Below, piece after piece: positions 27,646-36,638 of a DNA stretch of 64,000 nucleotides (position 1 is its first letter; each line of letters begins with the position of its first letter). Under the pieces are notes generated by a model. It had not been told where the DNA came from and did no database searches. It saw only the letters and a program-made list of their open reading frames with translations. Where the stretch lies: contig NZ_CP041387.1 in assembly GCF_007005445.1 (NCBI RefSeq), positions 4,789,501 through 4,853,500 of the forward strand, read 5' to 3'. Both the position numbers and the translations under genes were made by a program. Origin of the DNA: Rhodopseudomonas palustris (lineage in GTDB: Bacteria > Pseudomonadota > Alphaproteobacteria > Rhizobiales > Xanthobacteraceae).

Positions 27646-27679
27646 AAAATCCCGGCAGGTCAGACCTGTCGGGATTTTT
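27646..27679. terminator. Bidirectional rho-independent terminator
   Basis: A long stem, about 15 pairs with one G-U, spans 27646-27679. It is flanked by AAAAA on the left and TTTTTT on the right, so it can stop transcription from both sides. It lies 50 bases after the small membrane protein gene and 60 bases past the end of the convergent FAD-oxidase gene. Confidence 0.9.
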
Positions 27680-27739
27680 TCGTGGCGGTTCGGTTCGGTT
27701 TCGGCCTCGCCTCCGGCCGGCAAGCACCACCCTTAAGGC

Positions 27740-29134
27740 TTACGCCGCTTCGTCGCGGTAGTGATACCAGCGATACAGCATGCGCTGGCCGATCCGGCGG
27801 AACGGCGAGAAGGTGTGGGTCGGCAGCGGCGAGGTGAAGATCGGCAGATCCTGACCCTTGAAGCGCTGTCCGGCGATCATCTGCGCCATGCGCCGCCCGG
27901 CCTGCGCCGAATACGACACGCCGTTGCCGCCGTAGCCGAGTGCGTAGACCAGCTTCTGCGACGGGTCGGGCTGGAAAATTCGTGGCATCATGTCGTGGCT
28001 GACGTCGACCCAGCCCCACCAGGAGTAATCGATCTCGATACCCTGCAGCACCGGAAACTTGCGGTGCAGGCCGTCGATCAGGAGCTGCAGGTGCTTGGGA
28101 TGATCCGCATCGGCGCCGGTGATCGACGAGCGGCTGCCGATCTGGATGCGGTTGTCCGGCAGCAGCCGGTAGTAGTAGCGCAGCGTGCGGGTATCGGTCA
28201 GCACCAGCTTGGTCTTGAAGCCGGTGGCTTCGAGTTCGGCCGGAGTCAGCGGCCGGGTGACGATCGAGTTCGACAGGATCGGCATGCACCTGCCGCGCAG
28301 CAGCGGCGTCAGGCCGGGCGCCGTATAGGCGCCGGTGGCGATGCCGACCGCGCGCGCCTTCACGGTGCCGCCCGGAGTGCGCAGATAGTACGCGCCGCCC
28401 CGCTCGGTGATCTCGATCACAGGGCTGCCCGGATGCACGGTGGCGCCGAGCTCGCGCGCCATCTGCTGATAGCCGAAGGCGAGCTTGGCCGGATGCACGC
28501 CGGTGCCGCGCGGCTCCAGCGTGGCGCCGACAGCTTCGGCTTCGTTGAGGTAATCGCTGCGGAGCTGATCGGCCGAGATCACCTTGGTCGGTTCGCCGAA
28601 CACCTCGCTCAGCACCTTGGCCTCGGCGGAGATCTTCTCGAAATTGCGCTGCCGATGCGCGATGTAGAGATGTCCGCCGCGCTGCGGCTCGCAGTCGATC
28701 GGGCTTTGCCGGATCAGTTCCTCGAAGGTTTCGAAGCCGTCGCTGACTTCGGCGTGCAGTTTCAGCGCGACATCGCGGCCCCAGCGCGCGATCCATTGCG
28801 AGCGCGTCAACCGGCCGGCGGCGTTCTGGCCCTGGCCGCCATTGCGCGTGCTGCAGCCCCACGCGACACGGTTGGCTTCGAGGACAGCAGCCTTGATGCC
28901 GTGCTCGCGGGCCAGGAACACCGCAGACGCGAGCCCCGTGAAACCCGAGCCGACGATCGCGACATCGACGTCGGTGTCGCGGCTGATCGGCCCGTCGTCT
29001 TCGGGGAGCGGACCGCAATTTGCGGTCCAGTAGGTCGGCGCGTAGTCGCGGTTGCGGCCGGGGCCTTCGCTGACGAGAGGGTCGTAGTGCGGATCGTAGG
29101 CGGCGAGCGGCGGAGTCTTCACGGGCTTGTTCAT
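27740..29134 (-). CDS. FAD-dependent amine/amino-acid oxidase (DAO family, PuuB/OrdL-like)
   Basis: 464 residues. The FAD Rossmann motif is VDVAIVGSGFTGLASAVFLA near residue 48, followed by CSTRNGGQGQNAAG and a late YALGYGGNGVSYSAQAGR, as in gamma-glutamylputrescine oxidase and related D-amino-acid-oxidase-like enzymes. It probably oxidises a secondary or primary amine to an aldehyde or imine. The ATG at 29134 overlaps the stop of the SnoaL-like gene (ATGA), and an aldehyde dehydrogenase gene is divergent next door. This suggests an amine-to-acid catabolic route. Substrate not determinable. Confidence 0.85.
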   Translation of the reverse strand: MNKPVKTPPLAAYDPHYDPLVSEGPGRNRDYAPTYWTANCGPLPEDDGPISRDTDVDVAIVGSGFTGLASAVFLAREHGIKAAVLEANRVAWGCSTRNGGQGQNAAGRLTRSQWIARWGRDVALKLHAEVSDGFETFEELIRQSPIDCEPQRGGHLYIAHRQRNFEKISAEAKVLSEVFGEPTKVISADQLRSDYLNEAEAVGATLEPRGTGVHPAKLAFGYQQMARELGATVHPGSPVIEITERGGAYYLRTPGGTVKARAVGIATGAYTAPGLTPLLRGRCMPILSNSIVTRPLTPAELEATGFKTKLVLTDTRTLRYYYRLLPDNRIQIGSRSSITGADADHPKHLQLLIDGLHRKFPVLQGIEIDYSWWGWVDVSHDMMPRIFQPDPSQKLVYALGYGGNGVSYSAQAGRRMAQMIAGQRFKGQDLPIFTSPLPTHTFSPFRRIGQRMLYRWYHYRDEAA

Positions 29135-29538
29135 GCCGATGCCCCCGTCGCCGGCAGCACCGGGCGATCCTTGCGGAACGCACTCTTGGTGCAGATCTTG
29201 TCGCCGCGGAAGCCGAACAGATCGACGCCTTCGGCCTCGATCCTGCTGCCGTCCTTGGTGGTGGCGCGGAAGATCCATTCGGAGATGCCGCGGTCGCCGA
29301 ACACGGCGTGGCGGGTGCACTCCCAGCTCACATCCGGGAACGTGGCGAACGTCGTCTCGAACGCGGCGCGGACATCGGCCGTGCCGACGATATGGCGACC
29401 GCAAGCCTCGGGGCCGGCCGCGGCATCGAACACGATGTCGTCGGTCATCGCGGCCATCACCGCAGCGCCGTCGTGGCGGTTGAACGCATCGAAGAGCTGA
29501 TGCAGCGTCTGCAATCGCTGAGTATCGAGATCGGACAT
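29131..29538 (-). CDS. SnoaL/NTF2-like protein
   Basis: 135 residues with a cone-shaped NTF2/SnoaL-like pattern: LHQLFDAFNRHDGAAVMAAM at the start, WEFR-type strands (GISEWIFRATTKDG) and DLFGFRGDKI at the end. Proteins of this shape act as small isomerases, cyclases, dehydratases or ligand-binding subunits. Here it is co-transcribed and overlapped by the FAD oxidase, so a role in the same catabolic step is likely. No catalytic residue can be fixed with confidence. Confidence 0.75.
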   Translation of the reverse strand: MSDLDTQRLQTLHQLFDAFNRHDGAAVMAAMTDDIVFDAAAGPEACGRHIVGTADVRAAFETTFATFPDVSWECTRHAVFGDRGISEWIFRATTKDGSRIEAEGVDLFGFRGDKICTKSAFRKDRPVLPATGASA

Positions 29539-29749
29539 GTCGATTCCATCATGGTGGGCGCGCGAGCGTGACCGTGATTGACGCGGGCACACCGGCAGCT
29601 TCGTGCGAAGCGTGTCACGAGCTGCGGCCGGTGCCTTAGAACCAGATGGCGCGGTCTCGGCGGACCAGACGCGAAGCACTAGCGTCTGGCCCAATGGCTT
29701 GGATCGTCCTGGACCTTCGCGGCGGGCGCGGGATCGCCAAGGTGATGCG

Positions 29750-31261
29750 ATGATCAACATCGCCACCCGCATCGATCCCGCCATCGCCCCCGCCGTGTCG
29801 GAGGTGATCTCGCAACTTCAGGCCCGTCACCTGATCGGCAACGCCTTGGTGCCGTCCGTCGCCGGCGCCACGCTCGACGTCGTCGATCCCGCGACCGGGC
29901 AAGTGATCGGCAAGGCGCCGGCCGCAACCGGCGACGATGTCGCCCGTGCGGTTGCGGCTGCGTCGGCCGCGTTTCCCGGCTGGGCCGCGACGCCGGCGCG
30001 GCAGCGCGGCAAGCTGATAGCGGCTGCGGCACGCGCCATCGCCGAGCAGAGCGACGTCATCGCCACAGTGCTGGCGCTCGAAACCGGCAAGGCGATCCGG
30101 ACCGAATGCCGCGGCGAGGTCGCGACCGCGGTCGATATCACCACGATGTATGCGGGCCTCGCTTCGGAGCTGAAGGGCGAGACGCTGCCGTTCGATCCGC
30201 AGATTCTCACCTACACCAGCCGCGAGCCGCTCGGCGTCGTCGCCGCGATCCTGCCGTGGAACGTGCCGCTGGTGCTGATGATGCTGAAGATCGCCCCGGC
30301 TCTGGTGGCGGGCAACACCGTGGTGGTGAAAGCCTCCGAAGAGGCGCCGTATGCGACTATCGAAATGGCGCGGCTGATGGCGAAATTGCTGCCGGACGGC
30401 GTGCTCAACGTGATCTGCGGCACCGGCCGTGACTGCGGCGCGGCGCTGGTCGAGCATCCGGCGGTCGCCAAGGTCACGTTCACCGGCTCGCAGGCGGTCG
30501 GCGAGCTGATCTATCAGATGGCGGCCAAGAAGATCATTCCGGTCAGCCTCGAGCTCGGCGGCAAGAGCCCGATGATCGTCTATCCCGACGCCGACATGGC
30601 GCGTGTCGTCGCCGGTGCGATCGCCGGCATGCGGTTCACCCGTCAGGGCCAGAGCTGCACCGCGGCGAGCCGGATCTACGTTCACACAAAGCTGATCGAC
30701 GCTTTCGTGGCGGCGCTGCGCGAAGCGGTGAGCAAGCTGAAGATCGGCGATCCGCTGGACGAGGCCACCGATATCGGCACGGTGATCTCGCAGCGGCAGA
30801 AGGCCAAGGTCGAGTCCTACATCGATCTCGGCGCGCGCACCGCCGGCGCCAAGGTCGACCGCTGCGGCGAACTACCGGGTGCGGCGCATCTGAAGGACGG
30901 CTTGTTCCTGCAGCCGACCATCATCACCGGCGTGCCGGAGGATTCGCCGCTGATGCGCGAAGAGATCTTCGGACCGGTAGTCTGCGTGCAGCCGTGGAAC
31001 GACGAGGACGACGTCATCGCGCGCGCCAACGACAGCGACTTCGGACTGGCCGCGACGGTGTGGACCAACGATCTGCGCAGCGCGCTACGCACGGTGCAGC
31101 GGCTCGACGCCGGCTACGTCCAGGTCAATCAGAACCTCACCATCCAGCCGAATCTGAGCTATGGCGGCTTCCGCAAGTCGGGCCTCGGCAAGGAGGCGTC
31201 GCTGGAGGCGATGCTCGAGCACTTCACCAAGAAGAAGACAGTCGTCATCGATATGCGGTAA
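29750..31261 (+). CDS. NAD(P)-dependent aldehyde dehydrogenase
   Basis: 503 residues. Typical motifs are AAILPWNVPLVLMMLKIAPA (the Asn in PWN), FTGSQAVGELI (cofactor site), LELGGKSPMIV (general-base Glu), and the catalytic Cys in QGQSCTAASRI. The C-terminal motif is EEIFGPVVCVQPW. It oxidises an aldehyde to an acid. The ATG at 29750 gives the family's usual length. It faces the amine oxidase pair across a 211-base divergent region, so it probably takes the aldehyde made by that oxidase. It is followed within 10 bases by a TauE/SafE exporter. Confidence 0.9.
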   Translation: MINIATRIDPAIAPAVSEVISQLQARHLIGNALVPSVAGATLDVVDPATGQVIGKAPAATGDDVARAVAAASAAFPGWAATPARQRGKLIAAAARAIAEQSDVIATVLALETGKAIRTECRGEVATAVDITTMYAGLASELKGETLPFDPQILTYTSREPLGVVAAILPWNVPLVLMMLKIAPALVAGNTVVVKASEEAPYATIEMARLMAKLLPDGVLNVICGTGRDCGAALVEHPAVAKVTFTGSQAVGELIYQMAAKKIIPVSLELGGKSPMIVYPDADMARVVAGAIAGMRFTRQGQSCTAASRIYVHTKLIDAFVAALREAVSKLKIGDPLDEATDIGTVISQRQKAKVESYIDLGARTAGAKVDRCGELPGAAHLKDGLFLQPTIITGVPEDSPLMREEIFGPVVCVQPWNDEDDVIARANDSDFGLAATVWTNDLRSALRTVQRLDAGYVQVNQNLTIQPNLSYGGFRKSGLGKEASLEAMLEHFTKKKTVVIDMR

Positions 31262-31269
31262 CGACGGCG

Positions 31270-32058
31270 ATGCACGAGCTGATCGCCGAGGCGTCTGCGA
31301 GTTTCCTGTCCACGCTGCCGTCGCCGATGGCGATCGCCGGCGTGCTCAGCGCGGTCCTGGCGGCCGCGCTGCTGCGCGGCTTCACCGGGTTCGGCTTCGC
31401 GCTCGCCGCCGTGCCGCTGATGGGCATGTTCATGCCGCCGGCCAAAGCGGTCCCGGTCGCCGTGCTGCTGCAACTGCTCGGCGGGCTCAATGATCTCCGC
31501 CGCAATCATCGCGACTGTCACTGGGCGTCGCTGCGCTGGCTGATCGTCGGCGCGGTGATCGGCTCGCCGATCGGGGCGCTGGCGCTCAGCGTTGCGCCGG
31601 CGCCGGTGGCGCGGATCGTGATCGCGACCATTACGGCGGCGGCGGTGGTGGTACTCGGTCGTGGCTTTGCCATCGAGAATATCCCGTCGCCACCTGTGAC
31701 CACCGGCGTCGGGATGCTGTGCGGTCTGTTCAACGGCCTCGCCGCGATGCCGAGCCCGCCGGCGATCGTTTACTACATGTCGGGGCCGTTCCGCGCGGTC
31801 GCGGTGCGGGCCTCGCTGCTGGTGTTCTTTCTTGCGACCTCGATCGCCGGTTTCACCAGCATTGCGCTGGTCGGCCTCGCCACCGTGAACGTGCTGTGGC
31901 TGGCCGCGATGGCGCTGCCGGTGATGGTGTTCGGCACCTGGATCGGGGAGCAGGGCTTTCGCCGCGGCAGCGAGCGGCTGCATCGCCGGGTCTCGATCGC
32001 CAGCCTCGGCGCCGTCGCACTGCTCAGTGCCGCGAAGGGGCTGTCCGAGCTGTTGTGA
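31270..32058 (+). CDS. TauE/SafE-type anion exporter
   Basis: 262 residues, seven to eight hydrophobic segments, with the family's repeated GFTGFGFALAAVPLMG and FNGLAAMPSPPAIVYYMSG motifs. TauE/SafE proteins export sulfite, sulfoacetate or other small organic anions. It starts 9 bases after the aldehyde dehydrogenase, so it may export the acid formed or another anion of the pathway. Its family alone does not prove a sulfonate pathway. Confidence 0.88.
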   Translation: MHELIAEASASFLSTLPSPMAIAGVLSAVLAAALLRGFTGFGFALAAVPLMGMFMPPAKAVPVAVLLQLLGGLNDLRRNHRDCHWASLRWLIVGAVIGSPIGALALSVAPAPVARIVIATITAAAVVVLGRGFAIENIPSPPVTTGVGMLCGLFNGLAAMPSPPAIVYYMSGPFRAVAVRASLLVFFLATSIAGFTSIALVGLATVNVLWLAAMALPVMVFGTWIGEQGFRRGSERLHRRVSIASLGAVALLSAAKGLSELL

Positions 32059-32074
32059 GGCAGGCGCCTCTCCC

Positions 32075-32157
32075 CGTCATTGCGAGCGAAGCGAAGCAAT
32101 CCAATGCCGAGCATGGAGCTTCTGGATTGCTTCGTCGCTTCGCTCCTCGCAATGACG
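32075..32157. repeat. Palindromic intergenic repeat
   Basis: Two arms, 32075-32103 and 32123-32157, are nearly perfect reverse complements; the right arm carries a short insertion. The core is gcgagcgaagcgaagcaatc and its complement, with a 19-base loop. This palindrome type, ending in a cattgcgag/ctcgcaatg motif, recurs between genes in Bradyrhizobium and Rhodopseudomonas. It lies between the convergent TauE and MocR genes and may act as a terminator or mRNA end protector. No second copy was noticed in this window. Confidence 0.8.
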
Positions 32158-32178
32158 CGGAGAGGCTGCGACGTCCGA

Positions 32179-33720
32179 TCAGCTCTTGAGTTGCTGTGAC
32201 AGTACCTTGCCGAGCCGTTCGATGCCGACCTCGATGCGGTCGGTACGGATCGAGGAGAAGCCGAGCCGGAAGCAGTGCCGGCTCGCGGTTTCGTCCATCG
32301 AGAACACGGCGCCGGGCTCGATGACGACGCCCTGTTCGAGCGCAGCTTCGGCCAGCGCGGTGGCATCGATCGAGGTCGGGCAGCTCACCCAGAAGTTGGT
32401 CGAGCCCGGCCCTCGTGAGAAACTGCAGCCGGGCAGGTACTTCGGCAGCAGATGATCGAGCAGCTTGGCGCGTTCGAGCAGGACCCGTCCGACCTGGGCG
32501 AGATGCGCACGATAATGTCCGAGGCCGATGAACAATGCGGCGACGCGCTGATTGTTGAGCGGTGGATGCCGCAGCATCAGCCGGCGCAGCGCGCGGAGTT
32601 CGCGGATCACCGGAGCGGGGGCGACCACGTAGCCGAGCCGCAGACCGGGGGCGAGCGCCTTCGACAGGCTGCCGACATAGAGCACGTTGCTGGCGCGATC
32701 GAGGCTCTTCAGCGGCGGCAGTGTCGCCGTCTCCGGCATCAGCTCGCCCTCGTAATCGTCCTCGACCACCACCACGTCGCCGGCCGCGGCGGCTTTCAAC
32801 AGCTCGACGCGGCGCGGCAGCGGCATCGTCACCGCTGTCGGGCACTGATGACTGGCGGTCACGTAGGCCAGCGCACAGCTCTGGAACGTGGCGTCCGGCA
32901 CCAGCCCTTCGGCGTCGACGGAAAGCGGCACCACGTTGGGCGTCAGCATCCGGAAGATGTTGCGAGCGTCCGGATAGCCGGGCTCTTCGATGCCGACCTT
33001 GGTCTGGCCGTTGATGAACAGCGTCGCGATCAGATACAGCGCATGCTGGGCGCCGATCGTCATCATGATCTCGTCGGCGCGGGCATGGATGCCGCGCCGC
33101 GGCAGCACCTGGAGCTGCAACTGTTCGATCAGCGCCGGATCGTCGCCGTCGATCAGGTCGCGCGCCCAATTGTTAATTTCGGGAACACTGAGCGCAGCCC
33201 GCGCGCTTTCGCGCCAATCGTTGGTGGGAAACAGGCTCGGATCGAACTGGCCGAAGATGAACGGGTAGGGGTGGGTCTGCCAATCGAGCGGCTTGACGAT
33301 GTTGCGATGCGCCGACGGCCGCACCGCGAAACGGTCGGCCCAGTGATCGTCGCCGCGGCTGGTGAATTCCGGCAGGCCGGGAGGATCGGTGGCGAATTTC
33401 TTCGGCAGGCCAGCCACGAAGTAACCGCTGCGTTGCCTCGACACCAGAAAATTCTGATCGACGAGCTGTTCGTAAGCGATCACCACGGTGTTACGTGAAA
33501 CCTTCAGCACGGTCGCAAGATCGCGGCTCGACGGCATCTTCATGCCGAGCGGCAACCGGCCGTCTTCGATCGCCGTGACGATGATCTGGCGGATCTGTAG
33601 TTGCAGAAACGAGCCGCCGCGATTGAGGCCACGGAACAGCGCGCCCCAGAACAACTCGTCTTTGCCTAAAGCTGCGGCATCCGGGGAGGCAATTGCACCT
33701 GCCTTGGGCGCGCGGGCCAC
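32179..33720 (-). CDS. MocR/PdxR-family regulator (GntR domain fused to aminotransferase fold)
   Basis: 513 residues from a GTG at 33720 with GGGAG before it. A GntR winged helix (residues about 40-105, MKMPSSRDLATVLKVSRNTV) is fused to a class I aminotransferase fold containing the PLP lysine region LYVGSLSKALAPGLRLGYV. MocR regulators use PLP or its adducts to sense an effector and usually control a divergent gene. Here the divergent operon is amidohydrolase, G3E GTPase and Dpp importer, 236 bases away. The frame extends upstream, but GTG 33720 starts the compact domain layout. Confidence 0.92.
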   Translation of the reverse strand: MARAPKAGAIASPDAAALGKDELFWGALFRGLNRGGSFLQLQIRQIIVTAIEDGRLPLGMKMPSSRDLATVLKVSRNTVVIAYEQLVDQNFLVSRQRSGYFVAGLPKKFATDPPGLPEFTSRGDDHWADRFAVRPSAHRNIVKPLDWQTHPYPFIFGQFDPSLFPTNDWRESARAALSVPEINNWARDLIDGDDPALIEQLQLQVLPRRGIHARADEIMMTIGAQHALYLIATLFINGQTKVGIEEPGYPDARNIFRMLTPNVVPLSVDAEGLVPDATFQSCALAYVTASHQCPTAVTMPLPRRVELLKAAAAGDVVVVEDDYEGELMPETATLPPLKSLDRASNVLYVGSLSKALAPGLRLGYVVAPAPVIRELRALRRLMLRHPPLNNQRVAALFIGLGHYRAHLAQVGRVLLERAKLLDHLLPKYLPGCSFSRGPGSTNFWVSCPTSIDATALAEAALEQGVVIEPGAVFSMDETASRHCFRLGFSSIRTDRIEVGIERLGKVLSQQLKS

Positions 33721-33956
33721 GGTGGACTCCCGATATGTAAGCTGTGCTAGCTTTCCCAAGACTATACCCTGACTGACACGACCGCACGAAAAGGCTGTAA
33801 TCCCAAGCATGAAGCCTTTGCCACCGAGCTGCAAGAAGCGAGCCAGCAGGACTCGCGACTGACGCATGGCCCTGGCTCCATTCGTGCTCGGCATCTGGCG
33901 CTAGTGCAGCCGGGTCGATCGCTTCACGCTCGCAGTCGCAAGCTTGGAGACTAAGC

Positions 33957-35600
33957 GTGACGCCTGAAACGGTCGTTTATTCCGCCCGCAAGATTATCAC
34001 CATGAACCCGTCGCGGCCGAGCGCGACGCATGTTGCGGTGCGAGACGGGCGGATCGTCGCCACCGGCTCCGCCGACGAACTGATGGTGAGCGGCGCCCGG
34101 CTCGATACACGCTTTGCCGACAAGGTGCTGATGCCCGGCTTCGTCGAAGGCCACAGCCACATCATGGAAGGGCTGATGTGGAAGCAGCCCTATGTCGGCG
34201 CATTCGATCGTCGGTCGCCGGAAGGAAAGGTGGTCGCCGGCGTGCCGGACATCGAGGCGATCGTCGCGCGGCTGCAGCAGGCTGAGGCCGAGATGCCGGA
34301 CGACGGCTCGCCGCTCTACGCTTGGGGCTTCGATCCGCTGCATATCGGCGGCAAGATGCTGACTAGGCAGGATCTCGACCGGGTGTCGACCAAGCGTCCG
34401 GTGCTCGTCGTCCACGCCTCGTTCCATATCAACAACGTCAATACGCTGACTTTGGAACGTGCCGAGCTGCTGCATGCCACCAATATCTCGGGCGTGGTCG
34501 CCGGGTCCGATGGACTGGCCAGCGGTGAGCTGCAGGGCATCCCGGCGCGGATGCGGCTGTTCCGTGCGCTCGGCCACAATCCGCTCGCTGGTACCATCAC
34601 CGAGGCGGACGTGCGGCGCTACGCGGCGTCGTGCTGCGTGCAGGGCGTCACCACCATCACCGATTTGCACAACGATCTCGCCGATCCGACCATCGAGGTC
34701 TATCGCAGCGTGACCAGCCAGGCCGATTTCGGCGTTCGCCTGGTGCCGGCGCTGGCCGCGGTGTCGCATACGCCCGAGCAGGCGATCGCCAAGCTTGAGA
34801 CCCTGCGCGGCCATGCCGGCGACAAGCTGCACTACGGCATCGTCAAGCTGGTGGTCGACGGCTCGATCCAGGGCTTCACCGCGCGGCTGCGCTGGCCCGG
34901 CTATCACAACGGCGCCGCCAACGGGTTGTGGTACATCGCGCCCGAAGAGCTGCCGCGGCTGGTGGAGGCTTATCACCGTGCCGGCGTCCAGCTTCACATC
35001 CACACCAACGGCGACGAGGCGACCGAAGTGGCGCTCGATGCGATCGAGGCGGCGCAGACCGCCGCGCCGCGTCCCGATCACCGCCACACCCTGCAGCATT
35101 GCCAAATGGCCAGCGCCGCACAGTTCCGACGGATGAAGAGCCTCGGCGTCTGCGCCAATCTGTTCGCCAATCACCTGTACTACTGGGGCGACGCGCATTA
35201 CGAGCTGACGATGGGGCCGGAGCGGGCGGCGCGGCTGGATGCCACCGGGACCGCGCAGCGGATCGGGGTGCCGTTCGCGATCCATTCCGACGCGCCGGTG
35301 ACGCCGCTGGCGCCGCTGTTCACGGCTTGGTGCGCGGTCAATCGCGTCTCCTCGAGCGGTCGTGTGCTGGGCCGGGATACCGAAGCTCTCACCACAGAGC
35401 AGGCGCTTGCTGCAATCACCATCGGCGCCGCCTATACTTTGAAGATGGATCATCTGGTCGGTAGCATCGAAACCGGTAAGTTCGCCGACTTCGTCGTGCT
35501 CGACGACGATCCGCTGTCTATGGCGCCGGAGCGGCTCAAGGATATCGCGGTCTGGGGCACTGTGATCGGCGGGCTTGTCAAGGAGGCGCCCCGCGCATGA
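33957..35600 (+). CDS. YtcJ-like metal-dependent amidohydrolase
   Basis: 547 residues from a GTG at 33957. An N-terminal beta domain (ATHVAVRDGRIVATGS) is followed by the amidohydrolase barrel with metal ligands in FVEGHSHIMEG, a mid-barrel YGIVKLVVDGSIQG, LHIHTNGD and HSDAPVTPL, and the closing motif GSIETGKFADFVVLDDDPL. By family it hydrolyses C-N bonds of amides or cyclic imides in the cytoplasm. It is the first gene of a seven-gene rightward operon and overlaps the next gene by 4 bases. The substrate is unknown; the Dpp-type importer suggests a peptide- or amide-like compound. Confidence 0.88.
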   Translation: MTPETVVYSARKIITMNPSRPSATHVAVRDGRIVATGSADELMVSGARLDTRFADKVLMPGFVEGHSHIMEGLMWKQPYVGAFDRRSPEGKVVAGVPDIEAIVARLQQAEAEMPDDGSPLYAWGFDPLHIGGKMLTRQDLDRVSTKRPVLVVHASFHINNVNTLTLERAELLHATNISGVVAGSDGLASGELQGIPARMRLFRALGHNPLAGTITEADVRRYAASCCVQGVTTITDLHNDLADPTIEVYRSVTSQADFGVRLVPALAAVSHTPEQAIAKLETLRGHAGDKLHYGIVKLVVDGSIQGFTARLRWPGYHNGAANGLWYIAPEELPRLVEAYHRAGVQLHIHTNGDEATEVALDAIEAAQTAAPRPDHRHTLQHCQMASAAQFRRMKSLGVCANLFANHLYYWGDAHYELTMGPERAARLDATGTAQRIGVPFAIHSDAPVTPLAPLFTAWCAVNRVSSSGRVLGRDTEALTTEQALAAITIGAAYTLKMDHLVGSIETGKFADFVVLDDDPLSMAPERLKDIAVWGTVIGGLVKEAPRA

Positions 35601-36550
35601 CGGCAGCGTCCGCGACCATTCCAGTCACGGTGATCGGCGGCTTTCTCGGCGCGGGCAAGACCACCTTCGTCAACCATCTGCTGCGCAGCGGCGGTCCGCG
35701 CACCGCCGTACTGGTCAACGATTTCGGCGAGGTCAATGTCGACGCGACGCTGATCGAAAGCCACGACGGCACCACGATGACGCTGACCAACGGCTGCATC
35801 TGCTGCAGCATCGGCACCAGCTTCATCGATACGATCTGCAGGGTGCTCGATGCCGCCGTGCCGTTCGAGCGAATCGTGATCGAAGCCTCCGGCGTCGGCG
35901 ACCCGTGGAAGATCGCCGAGATCGCGCTGATCGAACCGTCGCTGCGGCTCGGCCGGGTGATCGTGCTGGCGGATGCCAGCCGGGTCGCGCAACTGATCGA
36001 CGATGCGCGGGTCGGCGACACCGTGCGCAGCCAGTTCGAGCGCTGCGATCTCGTGCTGCTGACCAAGATCGATCTGGTGGAGGGCGAGACACTGGCGGCC
36101 GCGCGTGCGACGGTGCGGAGGCTGCGACCGGACGTTCGCATCGTCGAAGCCGCGCAAGGCGCGATGGCGACGCTGGAGACGCTGGAGACGGCCGCTGCGG
36201 CGAGCGGCTTTCGGGCCGACGCCGTCGAGGCGGCGATCGATCACAGTACCACCTTCAAGAGCTGGGCGTATCGCCGCGCGGGCCGGTTCGACCGCGCCCG
36301 GCTGGCCTGCGCGGTCGACAAGCTGCCGCCGCAATTGCTGCGGCTGAAGGGTTCGTGCCGGCTGGCCGACGAAGACGACGTCAAAGTATTTCAGATGGTC
36401 GAGAGCGTCTGGAGCCTGTCGCCTGCCGACATCGCACAGGCCGAGACCGGTATCGTCCTGGTCGGGGTCGGCACCGCCGACATGCCGCCGCCGGCCGAAC
36501 TCGACGCCATCCTCGACCGCGCCCTCGCGCCCGCCGGAGCGGTGTCGTGA
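35597..36550 (+). CDS. G3E (CobW-type) GTPase, metallochaperone
   Basis: 317 residues. Walker A is GGFLGAGKTTFVNHLL, the metal-binding motif NGCICCSIG carries the CxCC signature, the switch region is IEASGVGDPWKI, and TKIDLV is the base-recognition motif. A C-terminal CobW_C-like part ends near 300. These GTPases deliver zinc, cobalt or iron to client enzymes. Translational coupling (ATGA) to a metal-dependent amidohydrolase makes that enzyme the likely client. No zinc-regulated (Zur-type) site was recognised. Confidence 0.88.
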   Translation: MTAASATIPVTVIGGFLGAGKTTFVNHLLRSGGPRTAVLVNDFGEVNVDATLIESHDGTTMTLTNGCICCSIGTSFIDTICRVLDAAVPFERIVIEASGVGDPWKIAEIALIEPSLRLGRVIVLADASRVAQLIDDARVGDTVRSQFERCDLVLLTKIDLVEGETLAAARATVRRLRPDVRIVEAAQGAMATLETLETAAAASGFRADAVEAAIDHSTTFKSWAYRRAGRFDRARLACAVDKLPPQLLRLKGSCRLADEDDVKVFQMVESVWSLSPADIAQAETGIVLVGVGTADMPPPAELDAILDRALAPAGAVS

Positions 36551-36638
36551 TCGCCGCGCGCGATGTTCACCCCGCGGAAGCCGCCGGCTTTCGCCGTCCT
36601 GCCTCGCCCATCCTTATCCTGCAGCGGAGTTCTGACCG

